Shown here in pieces: positions 1 through 8,570 of a stretch of DNA of 64,000 nt; positions within the stretch are counted from its first letter, which is position 1; every line of letters starts with the position of its first letter. Source of the stretch: Sphingomonas sp. Leaf208 (GTDB lineage Bacteria; Pseudomonadota; Alphaproteobacteria; Sphingomonadales; Sphingomonadaceae); contig NZ_LMKH01000036.1 of assembly GCF_001421415.1 (NCBI RefSeq), forward strand, positions 320,611 through 384,610. Direction: 5' to 3'. A program made the position numbers and the translations under genes. The notes beneath the pieces were generated by a model. That model worked only from the letters and a program-made list of their open reading frames with translations. It had not been told where the DNA came from and did not search any database.

Positions 1-1998
1 GGCTCCCTGGGTCGCGAGCTGGCGGGTGCGCGCGTTCTCGGTGGCGATCACGTCCTCGACCGGGATGTGGAAGTCGCGCTTGTAGTTGAAGGTGTGGAAG
101 ATGGTGGTGCCGAAGATGCCGGCGAGTGCCAGCCCTGCGAGCCACCAGACGTACCAGATCATCGCGAACCCGAACGCCACGCTGAGGCCGGCGAGCACGA
201 CGCCCGTGCCGGTGCCGCTCGGCATGTGAATCGACTTGAAGCCGGTCACGGGCCGCTCGTGCTTGCGATCCTTCATGTCGTACCAGGCGTCCAGGTCGTG
301 GACGATCGGCGTGAACGCGAAGTTGTACTCCGGCGGCGGCGACGAGGTCGCCCACTCCAGTGTGCGACCGTTCCACGGGTCGCCGCTGTGATCGGCCAGC
401 GCCTCGCGGTTGCGGATGCTGACGAAGATCTGGAGCAGGAAGGCACCGATGCCGGCTGCGATCAGGGCTGCACCGAAGGCGGCGATGACGAACCAGATCT
501 GCAGGTTCGGATCGTCGAAATAGCGCATCCGGCGAGTCACGCCCATCAGGCCGAGCACGTAGAGCGGCATGAACGCGAAGTAGAAGCCGACCACCCAGCA
601 CCAGAACGATACCGTGCCCCACTTCTTGTCCAGCTTGAAGCCGAACGCCTTCGGGAACCAGTAGTTGATGCCGGCGAACATGCCGAACAGCGTGCCGCCG
701 ATGATCACGTTATGGAAATGCGCGACCAGGAACAGCGAGTTGTGCAGCACGAAGTCGGCGGGCGGCACCGCAAGCAGCACGCCGGTCATGCCGCCGATCG
801 TGAAGGTCACCATGAAGGCGATCGTCCACATCATCGGCAGTTCGAACCGGATCCGACCCTTGTACATCGTGAACAGCCAGTTGAAGATCTTGGCCCCGGT
901 CGGGATCGAGATGATCATCGTGGTGATGCCGAAGAACGAGTTCACGCTCGCGCCCGACCCCATCGTGAAGAAGTGATGCAGCCAGACGAGATAGGCGAGG
1001 ATCGTGATGACGAGCGTCGCATAGACCATCGAGCTGTAGCCGAAGAGGCGCTTGCCCGAGAAGGTCGAGGTGACTTCCGAGAAGATGCCGAACGCCGGCA
1101 GGACCAGGATGTAGACCTCGGGATGACCCCAGATCCAGATCAGGTTGACGTACATCATCGGATTGCCGCCCGAGTCGTTCGTGAAGAACGCGGTGCCGAT
1201 GTAGCGATCGAGCGACAGCATCGCGAGAACCGCGGTCAGCACCGGGAAGGCGGCGACGATCAGGATGTTGGTGCACAGTGACGTCCAGACGAAGATCGGC
1301 ATCTTCATCATGGTCATGCCGGGCGCACGCATCTTGACGATGGTCGCGACCAGATTGACGCCGGACAACAGTGTCCCGATGCCCGCGATCTGCAACGCCC
1401 AGATATAGTAATCGACACCAACGTCTGGCGAATACGCCAACCCTGAGAGGGGCGGCATGGCAAGCCAGCCGGTCCGTGCGAACTCACCAATGAACAGCGA
1501 CATCATGACGATCACGGCACCGGCCGCGGTCATCCAGAAGCTGAAATTGTTGAGGAACGGGAACGACACGTCGCGCGCACCGATCTGGAGCGGGACGACA
1601 TAGTTCATCAGGCCCGTGACCAGCGGCATCGCCACGAAGAAGATCATGATCACGCCGTGCGCGGTGAACACCTGGTCGTAGTGGTGCGCGGTCAGGTACC
1701 CTTCGGAGCCGTTGAACGCCATCGCCTGCTGCGCGCGCATCATGATCGCGTCGGAGAACCCGCGCAGCAGCATGACGATCGCCAGGATGATGTACATGAT
1801 GCCGATCTTCTTGTGATCGACGCTGGTGAACCACTGGTTCCACAGATAGCCCCAGACCTTGAAATAGGTCAGCGCGGCGACGAGCCCGAGCCCACCGATC
1901 GCCACCATCGCGAAGGTGGCGACGACGATCGGTTCGTGCAGCGGCAGCGACTCCAGGGTCAGGCGGCCGAAGATAGTCTTCAACAGGGTGTCGTTCAT
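1..1998 (-). CDS. cyoB: Cytochrome bo3 ubiquinol oxidase subunit I (3' end outside window)
   Basis: Haem-copper quinol oxidase catalytic subunit, an inner-membrane proton pump that oxidises ubiquinol and reduces O2. The frame reads from an ATG at 1998 to the window edge with 666 codons and no stop; E. coli CyoB has about 663 residues, so only the extreme C-terminus is missing. Visible are the low-spin haem histidine in FTAHGVIM (about H114), the Cu-B/Tyr motif WGHPEVYILVLPAF, the histidine pair in WLHHFFTMG and the haem ligand region VAHFHNVIIGG. It starts 10 bases after the cyoA stop, so the two are cotranscribed; cyoC and cyoD would be expected further left. Identity is secure; the end lies outside the window. 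Confidence 0.97.
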   Translation of the reverse strand, partial: MNDTLLKTIFGRLTLESLPLHEPIVVATFAMVAIGGLGLVAALTYFKVWGYLWNQWFTSVDHKKIGIMYIILAIVMLLRGFSDAIMMRAQQAMAFNGSEGYLTAHHYDQVFTAHGVIMIFFVAMPLVTGLMNYVVPLQIGARDVSFPFLNNFSFWMTAAGAVIVMMSLFIGEFARTGWLAMPPLSGLAYSPDVGVDYYIWALQIAGIGTLLSGVNLVATIVKMRAPGMTMMKMPIFVWTSLCTNILIVAAFPVLTAVLAMLSLDRYIGTAFFTNDSGGNPMMYVNLIWIWGHPEVYILVLPAFGIFSEVTSTFSGKRLFGYSSMVYATLVITILAYLVWLHHFFTMGSGASVNSFFGITTMIISIPTGAKIFNWLFTMYKGRIRFELPMMWTIAFMVTFTIGGMTGVLLAVPPADFVLHNSLFLVAHFHNVIIGGTLFGMFAGINYWFPKAFGFKLDKKWGTVSFWCWVVGFYFAFMPLYVLGLMGVTRRMRYFDDPNLQIWFVIAAFGAALIAAGIGAFLLQIFVSIRNREALADHSGDPWNGRTLEWATSSPPPEYNFAFTPIVHDLDAWYDMKDRKHERPVTGFKSIHMPSGTGTGVVLAGLSVAFGFAMIWYVWWLAGLALAGIFGTTIFHTFNYKRDFHIPVEDVIATENARTRQLATQGA

Positions 1999-2008
1999 GA
2001 TGGTTTCT

Positions 2009-3247
2009 CTAGCCGTTCGCGACGGGGCGCGTGCCCGGCATGGTGGAGGGGGTCAGCATCGTGTGATTGCGGTTGGACTGCGAGCCGGGGGCGCTGTTTG
2101 CACCATCCTTCTTGATGTCGGCCGGCGCGGTCCAGTGGTTGCCGCTTCCCTTTTCGTTCGCGTCCTTCATCAGGGCGCCTTCGGGATGACCGGTGTCCTG
2201 CGGGCCCTTGCCGCCGTTGACTCCGGGCATCGCCATGCCGGCGTGCGAGTCTCCCCCGCCTTTGCCGCCGTGCATCATCTGCGACATGCAGACCTTGCCG
2301 GGCTGGACGCACTGCTCGACGACCAGCTTGAACATGTTCGGCTCGACCGCATTGTAATAGCGGACCGGGACCTTCTCGCTTGGCTTCTCCAGCTGGAGAT
2401 AGCTCGCACGGTTCAGACCGCCCCCGCGCTGCTTGACCTGGTTGATCCAGGCATCGAAGCCCGCGTCGCTGACGCCGTGGAAGCGGAAGCGCATCCCCGA
2501 GAAGCCCGCGCCGCTATAGTTGGACGAGAAGCCCTCATAGTTGCCGGGCTTGTTGATCACCGCGTTCAGCGTCGTCTGCATGCCGGGCATCGTGTAGATC
2601 ATGCCGGCGAGCGCGGGGATGTAGAACGCGTTCATCACCGACGACGAGGTCATCTGGAAGCGGATCGGGCGATCGACCGGCGCAGCCAACTCGTTGACCG
2701 TGGCGATGCCGTATTCCGGATAGATGAAGAGCCACTTCCAATCGAGCGCGACCACCTGAACTTCCAGCGGCTTGCCGGCGCCGTTCGGACCGTTGCCCGC
2801 CTGCTGCTTGTCGACCAGATTACCGACCGGCACGTTGTTCGCGAGCGTCGGCGTGTCCGGCTTGATCCGGCCGAGCGGGCGATACGGATCGAGCAGATGC
2901 GTGCTGGTCCAGGTCAGTGCACCAAGCGCGATGATGATCAGCAGCGGGATGCCCCAGATCAACAGCTCGAGCCCAACCGAGTGATCCCAGTTGGGTTCGT
3001 ACTTGGCCGCCTTGTTCGACTGGCGATACCGGAACGCGAAGAACAGCGTGAGGCAGATCACCGGCACGATGATCAGCAGCATCAGCCCGGTCGAGATCAG
3101 CACGAGGTCGCGCTGCTGCACTGCGATATCGCCGGATGGCGACATCACTACCCAGTCGCAACCGCTGGTGAGCAGTGCCAAGGGCATGGCCACCAACCAT
3201 TTTCGAGCCGAGATTTTGGTGCGGGAAAGCTGTGTCACGACGGTCAT
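2009..3247 (-). CDS. cyoA: Cytochrome bo3 ubiquinol oxidase subunit II, with a Met/His-rich tail
   Basis: Membrane-anchored periplasmic subunit of the quinol oxidase, 412 residues. A lipoprotein signal ends in LTSGC (Cys30), followed by two membrane helices (about 45-70 and 92-115) and the cupredoxin-like domain with VVALDWKWLFIYPEYGIA and the MPGMQT segment. As in other quinol oxidases I see no complete CuA site. The protein is about 100 residues longer than E. coli CyoA (315). The extension (about 313-412) holds two cysteines and many Met, His and Gly residues. First gene of the cyo operon as seen here; a 15-base palindrome lies 37 bases upstream of the start. Confidence 0.96.
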   Translation of the reverse strand: MTVVTQLSRTKISARKWLVAMPLALLTSGCDWVVMSPSGDIAVQQRDLVLISTGLMLLIIVPVICLTLFFAFRYRQSNKAAKYEPNWDHSVGLELLIWGIPLLIIIALGALTWTSTHLLDPYRPLGRIKPDTPTLANNVPVGNLVDKQQAGNGPNGAGKPLEVQVVALDWKWLFIYPEYGIATVNELAAPVDRPIRFQMTSSSVMNAFYIPALAGMIYTMPGMQTTLNAVINKPGNYEGFSSNYSGAGFSGMRFRFHGVSDAGFDAWINQVKQRGGGLNRASYLQLEKPSEKVPVRYYNAVEPNMFKLVVEQCVQPGKVCMSQMMHGGKGGGDSHAGMAMPGVNGGKGPQDTGHPEGALMKDANEKGSGNHWTAPADIKKDGANSAPGSQSNRNHTMLTPSTMPGTRPVANG

Positions 3248-3283
3248 TCGGTCCCCCTACGCCTCGGTTGCGCTGCGCTACAG

Positions 3284-3298
3284 TGGACAATTTGTCCA
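3284..3298. promoter_or_regulatory. 15-base palindrome between cyoA and the divergent transporter
   Basis: TGGACAA-T-TTGTCCA is a perfect inverted repeat with 7-base arms in the 213-base divergent intergenic region. It is 37 bases upstream of the cyoA start codon. The symmetry suggests a dimeric repressor or activator site. It does not match the FNR consensus TTGAT-N4-ATCAA, so the regulator is unknown. Confidence 0.45.
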
Positions 3299-3460
3299 AT
3301 GGGCGCTGCACTGCAACATCGGCATGACTTTATCGTCGCCCGGAGTAGCATAGATCACCCTTGCCCGCATTGGGCGCGGGAGATTGGCGCGGAATATATC
3401 TGCCCGCATCCGCCGGAACAGCGTATCATCGGGTTCGCGCCCTGAAGAGCGAGTTGAAGA

Positions 3461-4792
3461 ATGAGTGCAAATACAGTCCCCGAGACGAGCTTCGAAGCCG
3501 ATGCTCGCAGTATCCACAGCGACGGCGAGCACGTCACGCCCGGCGTGATCGCGATCGGCGTGGTGATCGGCCGCACCTCGGAATTCTTCGACTTCTTCGT
3601 GTACGCGATCGCCTCGGTGCTCGTGTTCCCGACCTTGGTCTTCCCGTATGTCGACCGGTTGCAGGGCACGCTCTATTCGTTCGCGGTGTTCGCGCTGGCA
3701 TTCTTCGCCCGGCCGATCGGCACGGTCATCTTCATCGCGGTCGACCGCGCCTATGGCCGCAGCGTCAAGCTGACGATCTCGATCTTCCTGCTCGGCACCT
3801 CGACCGTCGCGATGGGGTTTATCCCGAGCTATGATTCGGTCGGCAACTGGTCGGTCGCGATCCTCGCCCTGCTCCGCATCGGCCAGGGCATCGCGCTCGG
3901 TGGCGCCTGGGATGGTCTCGCCTCGCTGCTGTCGCTGAACTCGCCGGAAAAGCATCGTGGCTGGTACGCGATGCTGCCGCAGCTGGGTGCGCCGATCGGC
4001 CTGCTGGTCGCCAGCGGCCTGTTCGCGTTCTTCGTCGCCGCGCTGCCGACCGAGGATTTCTTCTCCTGGGGCTGGCGCTATCCGTTCTTCGTGGCGTTCG
4101 CGATCAACGTCGTCGCGCTGTTCGCGCGTCTTCGCCTGGTGGTGACGCCAGAGTTCGAAGAGATGTACGCCAAGCGCGAGCTCGAGCCCGCCCCGGTCGT
4201 CGAGACCGTACAGTCGCAGTGGAAGGCGATCTGGCTCGGCTCGTTCGTGCCGCTCGCCAGCTTCGCGCTGTTCCACATGGTCACGGTGTTCCCGCTGTCG
4301 TGGGTCGTGCTGTTCACGCGTGAGGCACCGGCGCGCTTCCTGGTGGTCGAGGTTATCGGCGCGGTGATCGGCATCGGCGCGATGCTGGTGTCGGGGCTGC
4401 TTGCGGACCGGTTCGGGCGTCGTACGATGCTGGGCACGATCGCGGTGCTGATCGCGCTGTTCGCGATCGCCGCACCGAAACTGCTCGATGGCGGCGACGT
4501 CGGCGAGCGCCTGTTCATGGGCGTCGGCTTCCTGCTGTTCGGCCTGTCGTTCGGCCAGTCCTCGGGCGCGATCGCCTCGAGCCTGTCGCCGCAGCATCGT
4601 TATACGGGCTCGGCGCTGACGACCGATCTGGCGTGGCTGTTCGGTGCCGGGTTCGCGCCGCTGGCGGCACTGTTGCTGACGAGCAAGCTGGGGCTGGCGG
4701 CGAGCGGCGCGTACCTGTTCTCGGGCGCGGTGTTCACGTTGATCGCGCTGGGTCTGAACAAGCAGCTCGCCAAGCGCGACATCGCGCGGTGA
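3461..4792 (+). CDS. MFS transporter, metabolite:H+ symporter (MHS)-like
   Basis: A 443-residue polytopic inner-membrane protein with about 12 hydrophobic segments. After a short polar N-terminus (about 28 residues) come GVIAIGVVIGRTSEFFDFFVY, typical of the first helix of MHS-family proton symporters (ProP/KgtP type), the RPIGTVIF segment in helix 3, and a RFGRRTML loop between the two halves. The substrate cannot be told; MHS members carry organic acids, betaines or amino acids. It is divergent from cyoA across 213 bases, so the two may share control. ATG at 3461 is preceded by the purine run GAAGA. Confidence 0.88.
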   Translation: MSANTVPETSFEADARSIHSDGEHVTPGVIAIGVVIGRTSEFFDFFVYAIASVLVFPTLVFPYVDRLQGTLYSFAVFALAFFARPIGTVIFIAVDRAYGRSVKLTISIFLLGTSTVAMGFIPSYDSVGNWSVAILALLRIGQGIALGGAWDGLASLLSLNSPEKHRGWYAMLPQLGAPIGLLVASGLFAFFVAALPTEDFFSWGWRYPFFVAFAINVVALFARLRLVVTPEFEEMYAKRELEPAPVVETVQSQWKAIWLGSFVPLASFALFHMVTVFPLSWVVLFTREAPARFLVVEVIGAVIGIGAMLVSGLLADRFGRRTMLGTIAVLIALFAIAAPKLLDGGDVGERLFMGVGFLLFGLSFGQSSGAIASSLSPQHRYTGSALTTDLAWLFGAGFAPLAALLLTSKLGLAASGAYLFSGAVFTLIALGLNKQLAKRDIAR

Positions 4793-4881
4793 TTGGTCGG
4801 GGCTGACGAACTTATCGAGCGGCCCCCTCACGAACGATTAACACCGCCCGTTCCGGTACGAACGCGACCCACACCCATCTG

Positions 4882-4989
4882 CACCACCCCGGCGAAGGCC
4901 GGGGCCCAGTTGGCAAGGTCGTTGTAACGATGCGCTGCCCTTAGTTAGCACCGTCCCCCAACTGGGCCCCGGCCTTCGCCGGGGTGGTG
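4882..4989. repeat. Family 1 palindromic repeat, copy a
   Basis: About 108 bases with about 30-base terminal inverted arms. The left arm runs CACCCCGGCGAAGGCCGGGG then CCCAGTTGG; the right arm is its reverse complement, ending GGGGTGGTG. The middle (about 45 bases) is unique. It lies in the 316-base convergent space (4793-5108) between the two MFS genes together with a family 2 copy; nothing else is seen there. Other copies are at 28271, 35325, 41152 and 46399. Confidence 0.9.
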
Positions 4990-5025
4990 GCAGCTTGGTA
5001 GGATCGGTCCGTCCTCAATAGAGCA

Positions 5026-5103
5026 GTTCCCCGCGAAGGCGGGGGGCCAGGAGCCACCAGCGCCACCGCCTGTAACCCTGGACTCCCGCCTTCGCGGGAG
5101 AAC
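5026..5103. repeat. Family 2 palindromic repeat, copy a
   Basis: Inverted repeat with arms of the type TTCTCCCGCGAAGGCGGGAG and CCAGG next to the centre; the left arm here is degenerate (TTCCCCGCGAAGGCGGGGGG). It ends 5 bases before the stop codon position of the reverse-strand MFS gene and may act as its terminator. Related copies are at 14654, 21702 and 46288. Confidence 0.85.
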
Positions 5104-5108
5104 AGTAG

Positions 5109-6284
5109 TTAGCAGGTCATCACTGAAACCCGCCGGCGATCCAGCCCCCACGACACCGCCCAGATCGCAAACCCGCCAAGCGCCAGCGCGGTCCCGACCC
5201 AGCCGGTCGACGGCAACCCATACCCACCCGCAATCGCCAGCCCGCCAAGCCAAGGCCCAAGCGCATTGGCCGTATTGAACGCGGAATGATTGAGCGCTGC
5301 GGCCAGGGTCTGCGCCTCCTCTGCGACATCCATCAGCCGCGTCTGGAGGATCGTCGACAGACCGCCCCCGCACCCGATCAACACCACCACGGGCAGCATC
5401 GCCCACAGATGCGGCGTCGCCGGCGCGTAGAGCGCGAGCGCCCCTGCCCCGAACAGCAAGGTGATTCCCGCCGCCGGCATCAGCGCGACGTCCGCTGCCT
5501 TGGCACAGACCAATGTCCCGATCGTCATGCCGACGCCGAACAACGCGAAGGCCACCGGCGTGAACGCGGACGACACCCCCGTGACCTCGGTCAAGGTCGA
5601 GGCGAGATAGGTGTAGACGCAGAAAATCCCGCCGAACCCGACCGCGCCGATCGCCAGCGTCAGCCAAACCTGCCCGTTACGCAGTGCCGCGAGTTCGCCC
5701 AGCGGGCTTGCATCCTTGGCGGGGCGCAGGACCGGCGCGAACCGAAACAGCATCGCCACCGTCGCGGCCGCGATGATCGCGACGATCCCGAAACCCCAGC
5801 GCCAGCCGAACCACTGCCCGATGCCATTCGCCAGCGGCACGCCAGCTATGGTCGCGATCGTCAGCCCGAGCATCATCCGCGACACCGCGCGCGACCGGTT
5901 CTCGCGCGGCACCATCGATGCCGCGACCAGCGATCCGACCCCGAAATACGCGCCATGCGGCAGGCCACTCAGGAACCGGGCGAGCAGCATCAGGTGATAG
6001 GTCGGCGCGAGCGCGGACAGGCCGTTGGCGATCCCCAGAAACGTCATCAACCCGATCAGCAACACCCGCCGCTCGATCTTCGCCGACAGCACCGCGATCG
6101 TCGGCGCACCGACGACGACGCCTAGCGCATACGCGCTGATGACGTGCCCCGCGGTCGGCTCGTCGATACCAAGTCCCCGCGCGAACTGCGGCAACAGGCT
6201 CATCGCCGCGAACTCTGTGGTCCCGATCGCGAACCCGCCGACGGCGAGCGCAAGCAGCGCCATGCGCGTATCGACAGGTTTCAT
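5109..6284 (-). CDS. MFS efflux transporter, DHA1 (AraJ/CmlA-like) family
   Basis: A 391-residue, 12-helix major facilitator. The N-terminus (MRMALLALAVGGFAIGTTEF-like helix, here after MKPVDT) carries the GFAIGTTEFAAMSLLP segment typical of the AraJ/chloramphenicol-efflux branch of DHA1 drug:H+ antiporters. The inner loop SAKIERRVLL stands for motif A, and the C-terminal half includes GCGGGLSTILQTRLMDVA. The frame stays open upstream to 6968, but the hydrophobic first helix fixes the start at ATG 6284; the upstream part is the flavin reductase gene read in another frame. It lies 62 bases downstream of that gene, so they may be cotranscribed. Substrate unknown. Confidence 0.88.
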   Translation of the reverse strand: MKPVDTRMALLALAVGGFAIGTTEFAAMSLLPQFARGLGIDEPTAGHVISAYALGVVVGAPTIAVLSAKIERRVLLIGLMTFLGIANGLSALAPTYHLMLLARFLSGLPHGAYFGVGSLVAASMVPRENRSRAVSRMMLGLTIATIAGVPLANGIGQWFGWRWGFGIVAIIAAATVAMLFRFAPVLRPAKDASPLGELAALRNGQVWLTLAIGAVGFGGIFCVYTYLASTLTEVTGVSSAFTPVAFALFGVGMTIGTLVCAKAADVALMPAAGITLLFGAGALALYAPATPHLWAMLPVVVLIGCGGGLSTILQTRLMDVAEEAQTLAAALNHSAFNTANALGPWLGGLAIAGGYGLPSTGWVGTALALGGFAIWAVSWGLDRRRVSVMTC

Positions 6285-6346
6285 GGGGTATCGCTTTCGT
6301 AAGGTCAGGGCGGCCACAGAATGCTGCGCCGCAACATACGCCTCTA

Positions 6347-6964
6347 TCAGCCCGGGCGGCGCATCTTGAACAAGGAATCCTCCGTGATCGCAAAGTAATC
6401 CGCGGGGCCGCCGCCGCGCAGGATCGGGTTCGCGCGGGCGGTCTGGTAGACACCGTCCTCCAGCATCGCCGAGTCGATGTGGATCGCGACCGCCTCGCCG
6501 AGCACCAGCCACTGGTCGAGTTCGCGGCCTTCCTTGGTCTCGAGCCGGATCAGCTGCGTGAGCTTGCACTCGAACTGCGCGCGCGACGCGGCGACGCGCG
6601 CGGGCTTGACTATCGTCGAGGCCGCCATTTCGAGCCCCGCCAGCGCGAACTCGTCGACGTCCGCCGGCACGCTCGCCGAGGTCGCGTTCATCGCGTCGCC
6701 CAGATCGCGCGTGACGAGGTTCCAGACGAACTCGCCGGTCGCCTCGATATTGGCGACGCTGTCCTTCCAGCCCATCGACGAGAAGCCGATGATCGGCGGA
6801 GTGTAGTTGAACAGGTTGAAGAAACTGTACGGCGCGAGGTTCGGCACGCCGTCTGCGGACACCGTGCTGACCCAGCCGATCGGCCGCGGCGCGACGATCG
6901 CGTTGAGGGGATCGTGTGGCAGGCGATGGCCGTTTATGGGCTCGTAAGAATGCCATTCGGTCAT
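6347..6964 (-). CDS. Flavin reductase-like FMN-binding protein
   Basis: A 205-residue cytoplasmic protein of the flavin reductase-like, FMN-binding split-barrel family. Characteristic stretches are NAIVAPRPIGWVSTVSADG (about 23-41), NLAPYSFFNLF, PPIIGFSSMGWKDSVANI and GEFVWNLVTRDL. Members reduce flavin or hold FMN as standalone oxidoreductases; the partner is not evident. It sits upstream of the MFS efflux gene on the same strand and is divergent, by 51 bases, from the cytochrome b561 gene. Family assignment is firm; substrate is unknown. Confidence 0.88.
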   Translation of the reverse strand: MTEWHSYEPINGHRLPHDPLNAIVAPRPIGWVSTVSADGVPNLAPYSFFNLFNYTPPIIGFSSMGWKDSVANIEATGEFVWNLVTRDLGDAMNATSASVPADVDEFALAGLEMAASTIVKPARVAASRAQFECKLTQLIRLETKEGRELDQWLVLGEAVAIHIDSAMLEDGVYQTARANPILRGGGPADYFAITEDSLFKMRRPG

Positions 6965-7015
6965 ACATGTATTCCTGCTATGTCACGGTCTGACTGCCTA
7001 TAGCGAAGGTCGAGC

Positions 7016-7762
7016 ATGAACGATCCCACTGCCCCGATTGTCATCAAGCGCCACCGGATGGCGACGCGCGTCTGGCACTGGGTGACGGTGGTGACGATGT
7101 TCATCATGATCGGCAGCGGCATCGGCATCCTCAAGGCGCATCCGCGGCTGTATTGGGGACGGTATGGCGCGAATTTCGATACCGCCTGGACAACGCTCGA
7201 CCAATGGCCGAGCTGGCTGGTGTCGCTGCTCAACCTGCTGACGATCCCGGCGGGCTATAATCTGGCGCTGTCGCGACGCTGGCATCTGCTGTTCGCGCTG
7301 GTGCTCGCCTTCGCGCTGCTCGGGTTCATGATCGTCAGCCTGATCAACAAGCATTTCCAGCGCGATCTCCGCGTGCGTGCCGCCGAGCTTTCGCCGCGCG
7401 AAGTGGTGCATGACGTGAAGGAGCATCTCGCGTTCCGCTTTCACGATCCCAAGAAGCCGGGTGCGTACAACATCCTCCAGAAGCTCTCGTATGTCGTAAC
7501 GATCTTCGTGCTGATCCCGGTGATGATCCTGACCGGGCTGACGATGTCGCCGGGGATGGATGCGGCGTGGCCGTGGCTGCTCGAAGTCTTCGGCGGGCGC
7601 CAATCGGCGCGGTCGATCCACTTCATCGCTGCCACCGGGCTGGTGCTGTTCATCATCGCGCATCTGGCGCTGGTGATCCTCGCGGGGACGTGGAACGAGG
7701 TGCGATCGATGATCACCGGGCGCTGGAAGGTACCCGCCCACCCGTCGGAGGACGTCGCATGA
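7016..7762 (+). CDS. Cytochrome b561 / Ni-Fe hydrogenase b-type membrane cytochrome
   Basis: A 248-residue membrane protein with four to five helices and histidines placed as haem b ligands: His in RVWHWVTV (first helix), His in RRWHLLFA, and two in RSIHFIAATG and IIAHLALV. This matches the bacterial b561/hydrogenase b-subunit family, which passes electrons between quinone and a periplasmic enzyme. Its stop overlaps the ATG of the next gene (ATGA at 7759-7762), so the molybdopterin oxidoreductase is very probably the electron partner, as YedZ is for YedY, though this is not a YedZ-type protein. Confidence 0.9.
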   Translation: MNDPTAPIVIKRHRMATRVWHWVTVVTMFIMIGSGIGILKAHPRLYWGRYGANFDTAWTTLDQWPSWLVSLLNLLTIPAGYNLALSRRWHLLFALVLAFALLGFMIVSLINKHFQRDLRVRAAELSPREVVHDVKEHLAFRFHDPKKPGAYNILQKLSYVVTIFVLIPVMILTGLTMSPGMDAAWPWLLEVFGGRQSARSIHFIAATGLVLFIIAHLALVILAGTWNEVRSMITGRWKVPAHPSEDVA

Positions 7763-8520
7763 GTTCGCTGATCACCCGCCGTTCGCTCGTCATGAGCGCG
7801 ACCATCGGCGCAGGCGCGCTGCTGGCCGGCTGCGACAAGATCGCCGCGAACCCGGAGGCGCGGAAGATCCTGTTCATGGGCGAGGACATGAACCGCGGGC
7901 TGCAACGCGCGCTGACCAACCGCAACGCGCTCGCGCCCGAGTTCAGCCCCGCGCAGATGTCGCCGATCTTCCGCTCCAATGGGACGAGCAATCCGGGGAC
8001 CGCGGAGTATACTTCGATGGTCGCCAACAATTTCGCCGATTACCGGCTCAAGGTCGGCGGTTTGGTCGATCGGCCGCTGTCGGTTTCGCTCCCGCAACTC
8101 CGCCAGATGCCATCGCGTGCGCAGATCACGCGCCACGACTGCGTCGAGGGCTGGAGCGCGATCGGCAAATGGCAGGGGCCGAAGCTCGGCGCGCTGCTGA
8201 CCGCTGCGGGTTTGCAGAAGTCCGCGCGCTACATCGTGTTCACCTGCGCCGACTTGTTCGGCGGCGCGAACTATTACGAGTCGGTCGATCTGGTCGACGC
8301 ATTCCATCCGCAAACGATTCTTGCCTGGGCGCTTAACGATCAGGTGCTCGACGTCGCGCACGGCGCCCCCGTTCGGCTGCGCGTCGAGCGGCAACTCGGG
8401 TACAAGCACGCCAAATACGTCATGGCGATCGACGCGGTCGCCAGTCTCGCCGGGATCGGCAAGGGCAAGGGCGGCTATTGGGAAGATAACGTCGATTATG
8501 ACTGGTACGCGGGGATCTGA
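7759..8520 (+). CDS. Molybdopterin-dependent oxidoreductase, sulfite oxidase fold
   Basis: A 253-residue exported enzyme of the sulfite oxidase/YedY family. The N-terminus has a TAT-like TRRSLVMSATIGAGALLAGC with a lipobox, so Cys25 may be lipidated. The Mo-ligand cysteine is Cys128 in RHDCVEGWSAIGKWQG; the later TCADLFGGANYYESVDL, HGAPVRLRVERQLGYKHAKY and a C-terminal tryptophan-rich tail are typical of the fold. It is translationally coupled to the b561 gene by a 4-base overlap. There is no dimerisation domain of eukaryotic sulfite oxidase type. The substrate is not evident: sulfite, S-oxides or methionine sulfoxide are all possible in this family. Confidence 0.9.
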   Translation: MSSLITRRSLVMSATIGAGALLAGCDKIAANPEARKILFMGEDMNRGLQRALTNRNALAPEFSPAQMSPIFRSNGTSNPGTAEYTSMVANNFADYRLKVGGLVDRPLSVSLPQLRQMPSRAQITRHDCVEGWSAIGKWQGPKLGALLTAAGLQKSARYIVFTCADLFGGANYYESVDLVDAFHPQTILAWALNDQVLDVAHGAPVRLRVERQLGYKHAKYVMAIDAVASLAGIGKGKGGYWEDNVDYDWYAGI

Positions 8521-8570
8521 GCCGCCCCGAGGGGTAGCGCAATTCCGTACCAGTCATTAGCTAACGCGAC

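Noticed and set aside
3278..4831. A 517-codon open frame antisense to the MHS transporter
   Set aside because: Charged low-complexity product with no domain; a GC-driven shadow of a gene with clear membrane helices.
6285..6968. N-terminal extension of the DHA1 transporter frame
   Set aside because: The extension is Arg/Gly-rich and overlaps the flavin reductase gene in another frame; the transporter's first helix starts at the ATG at 6284.
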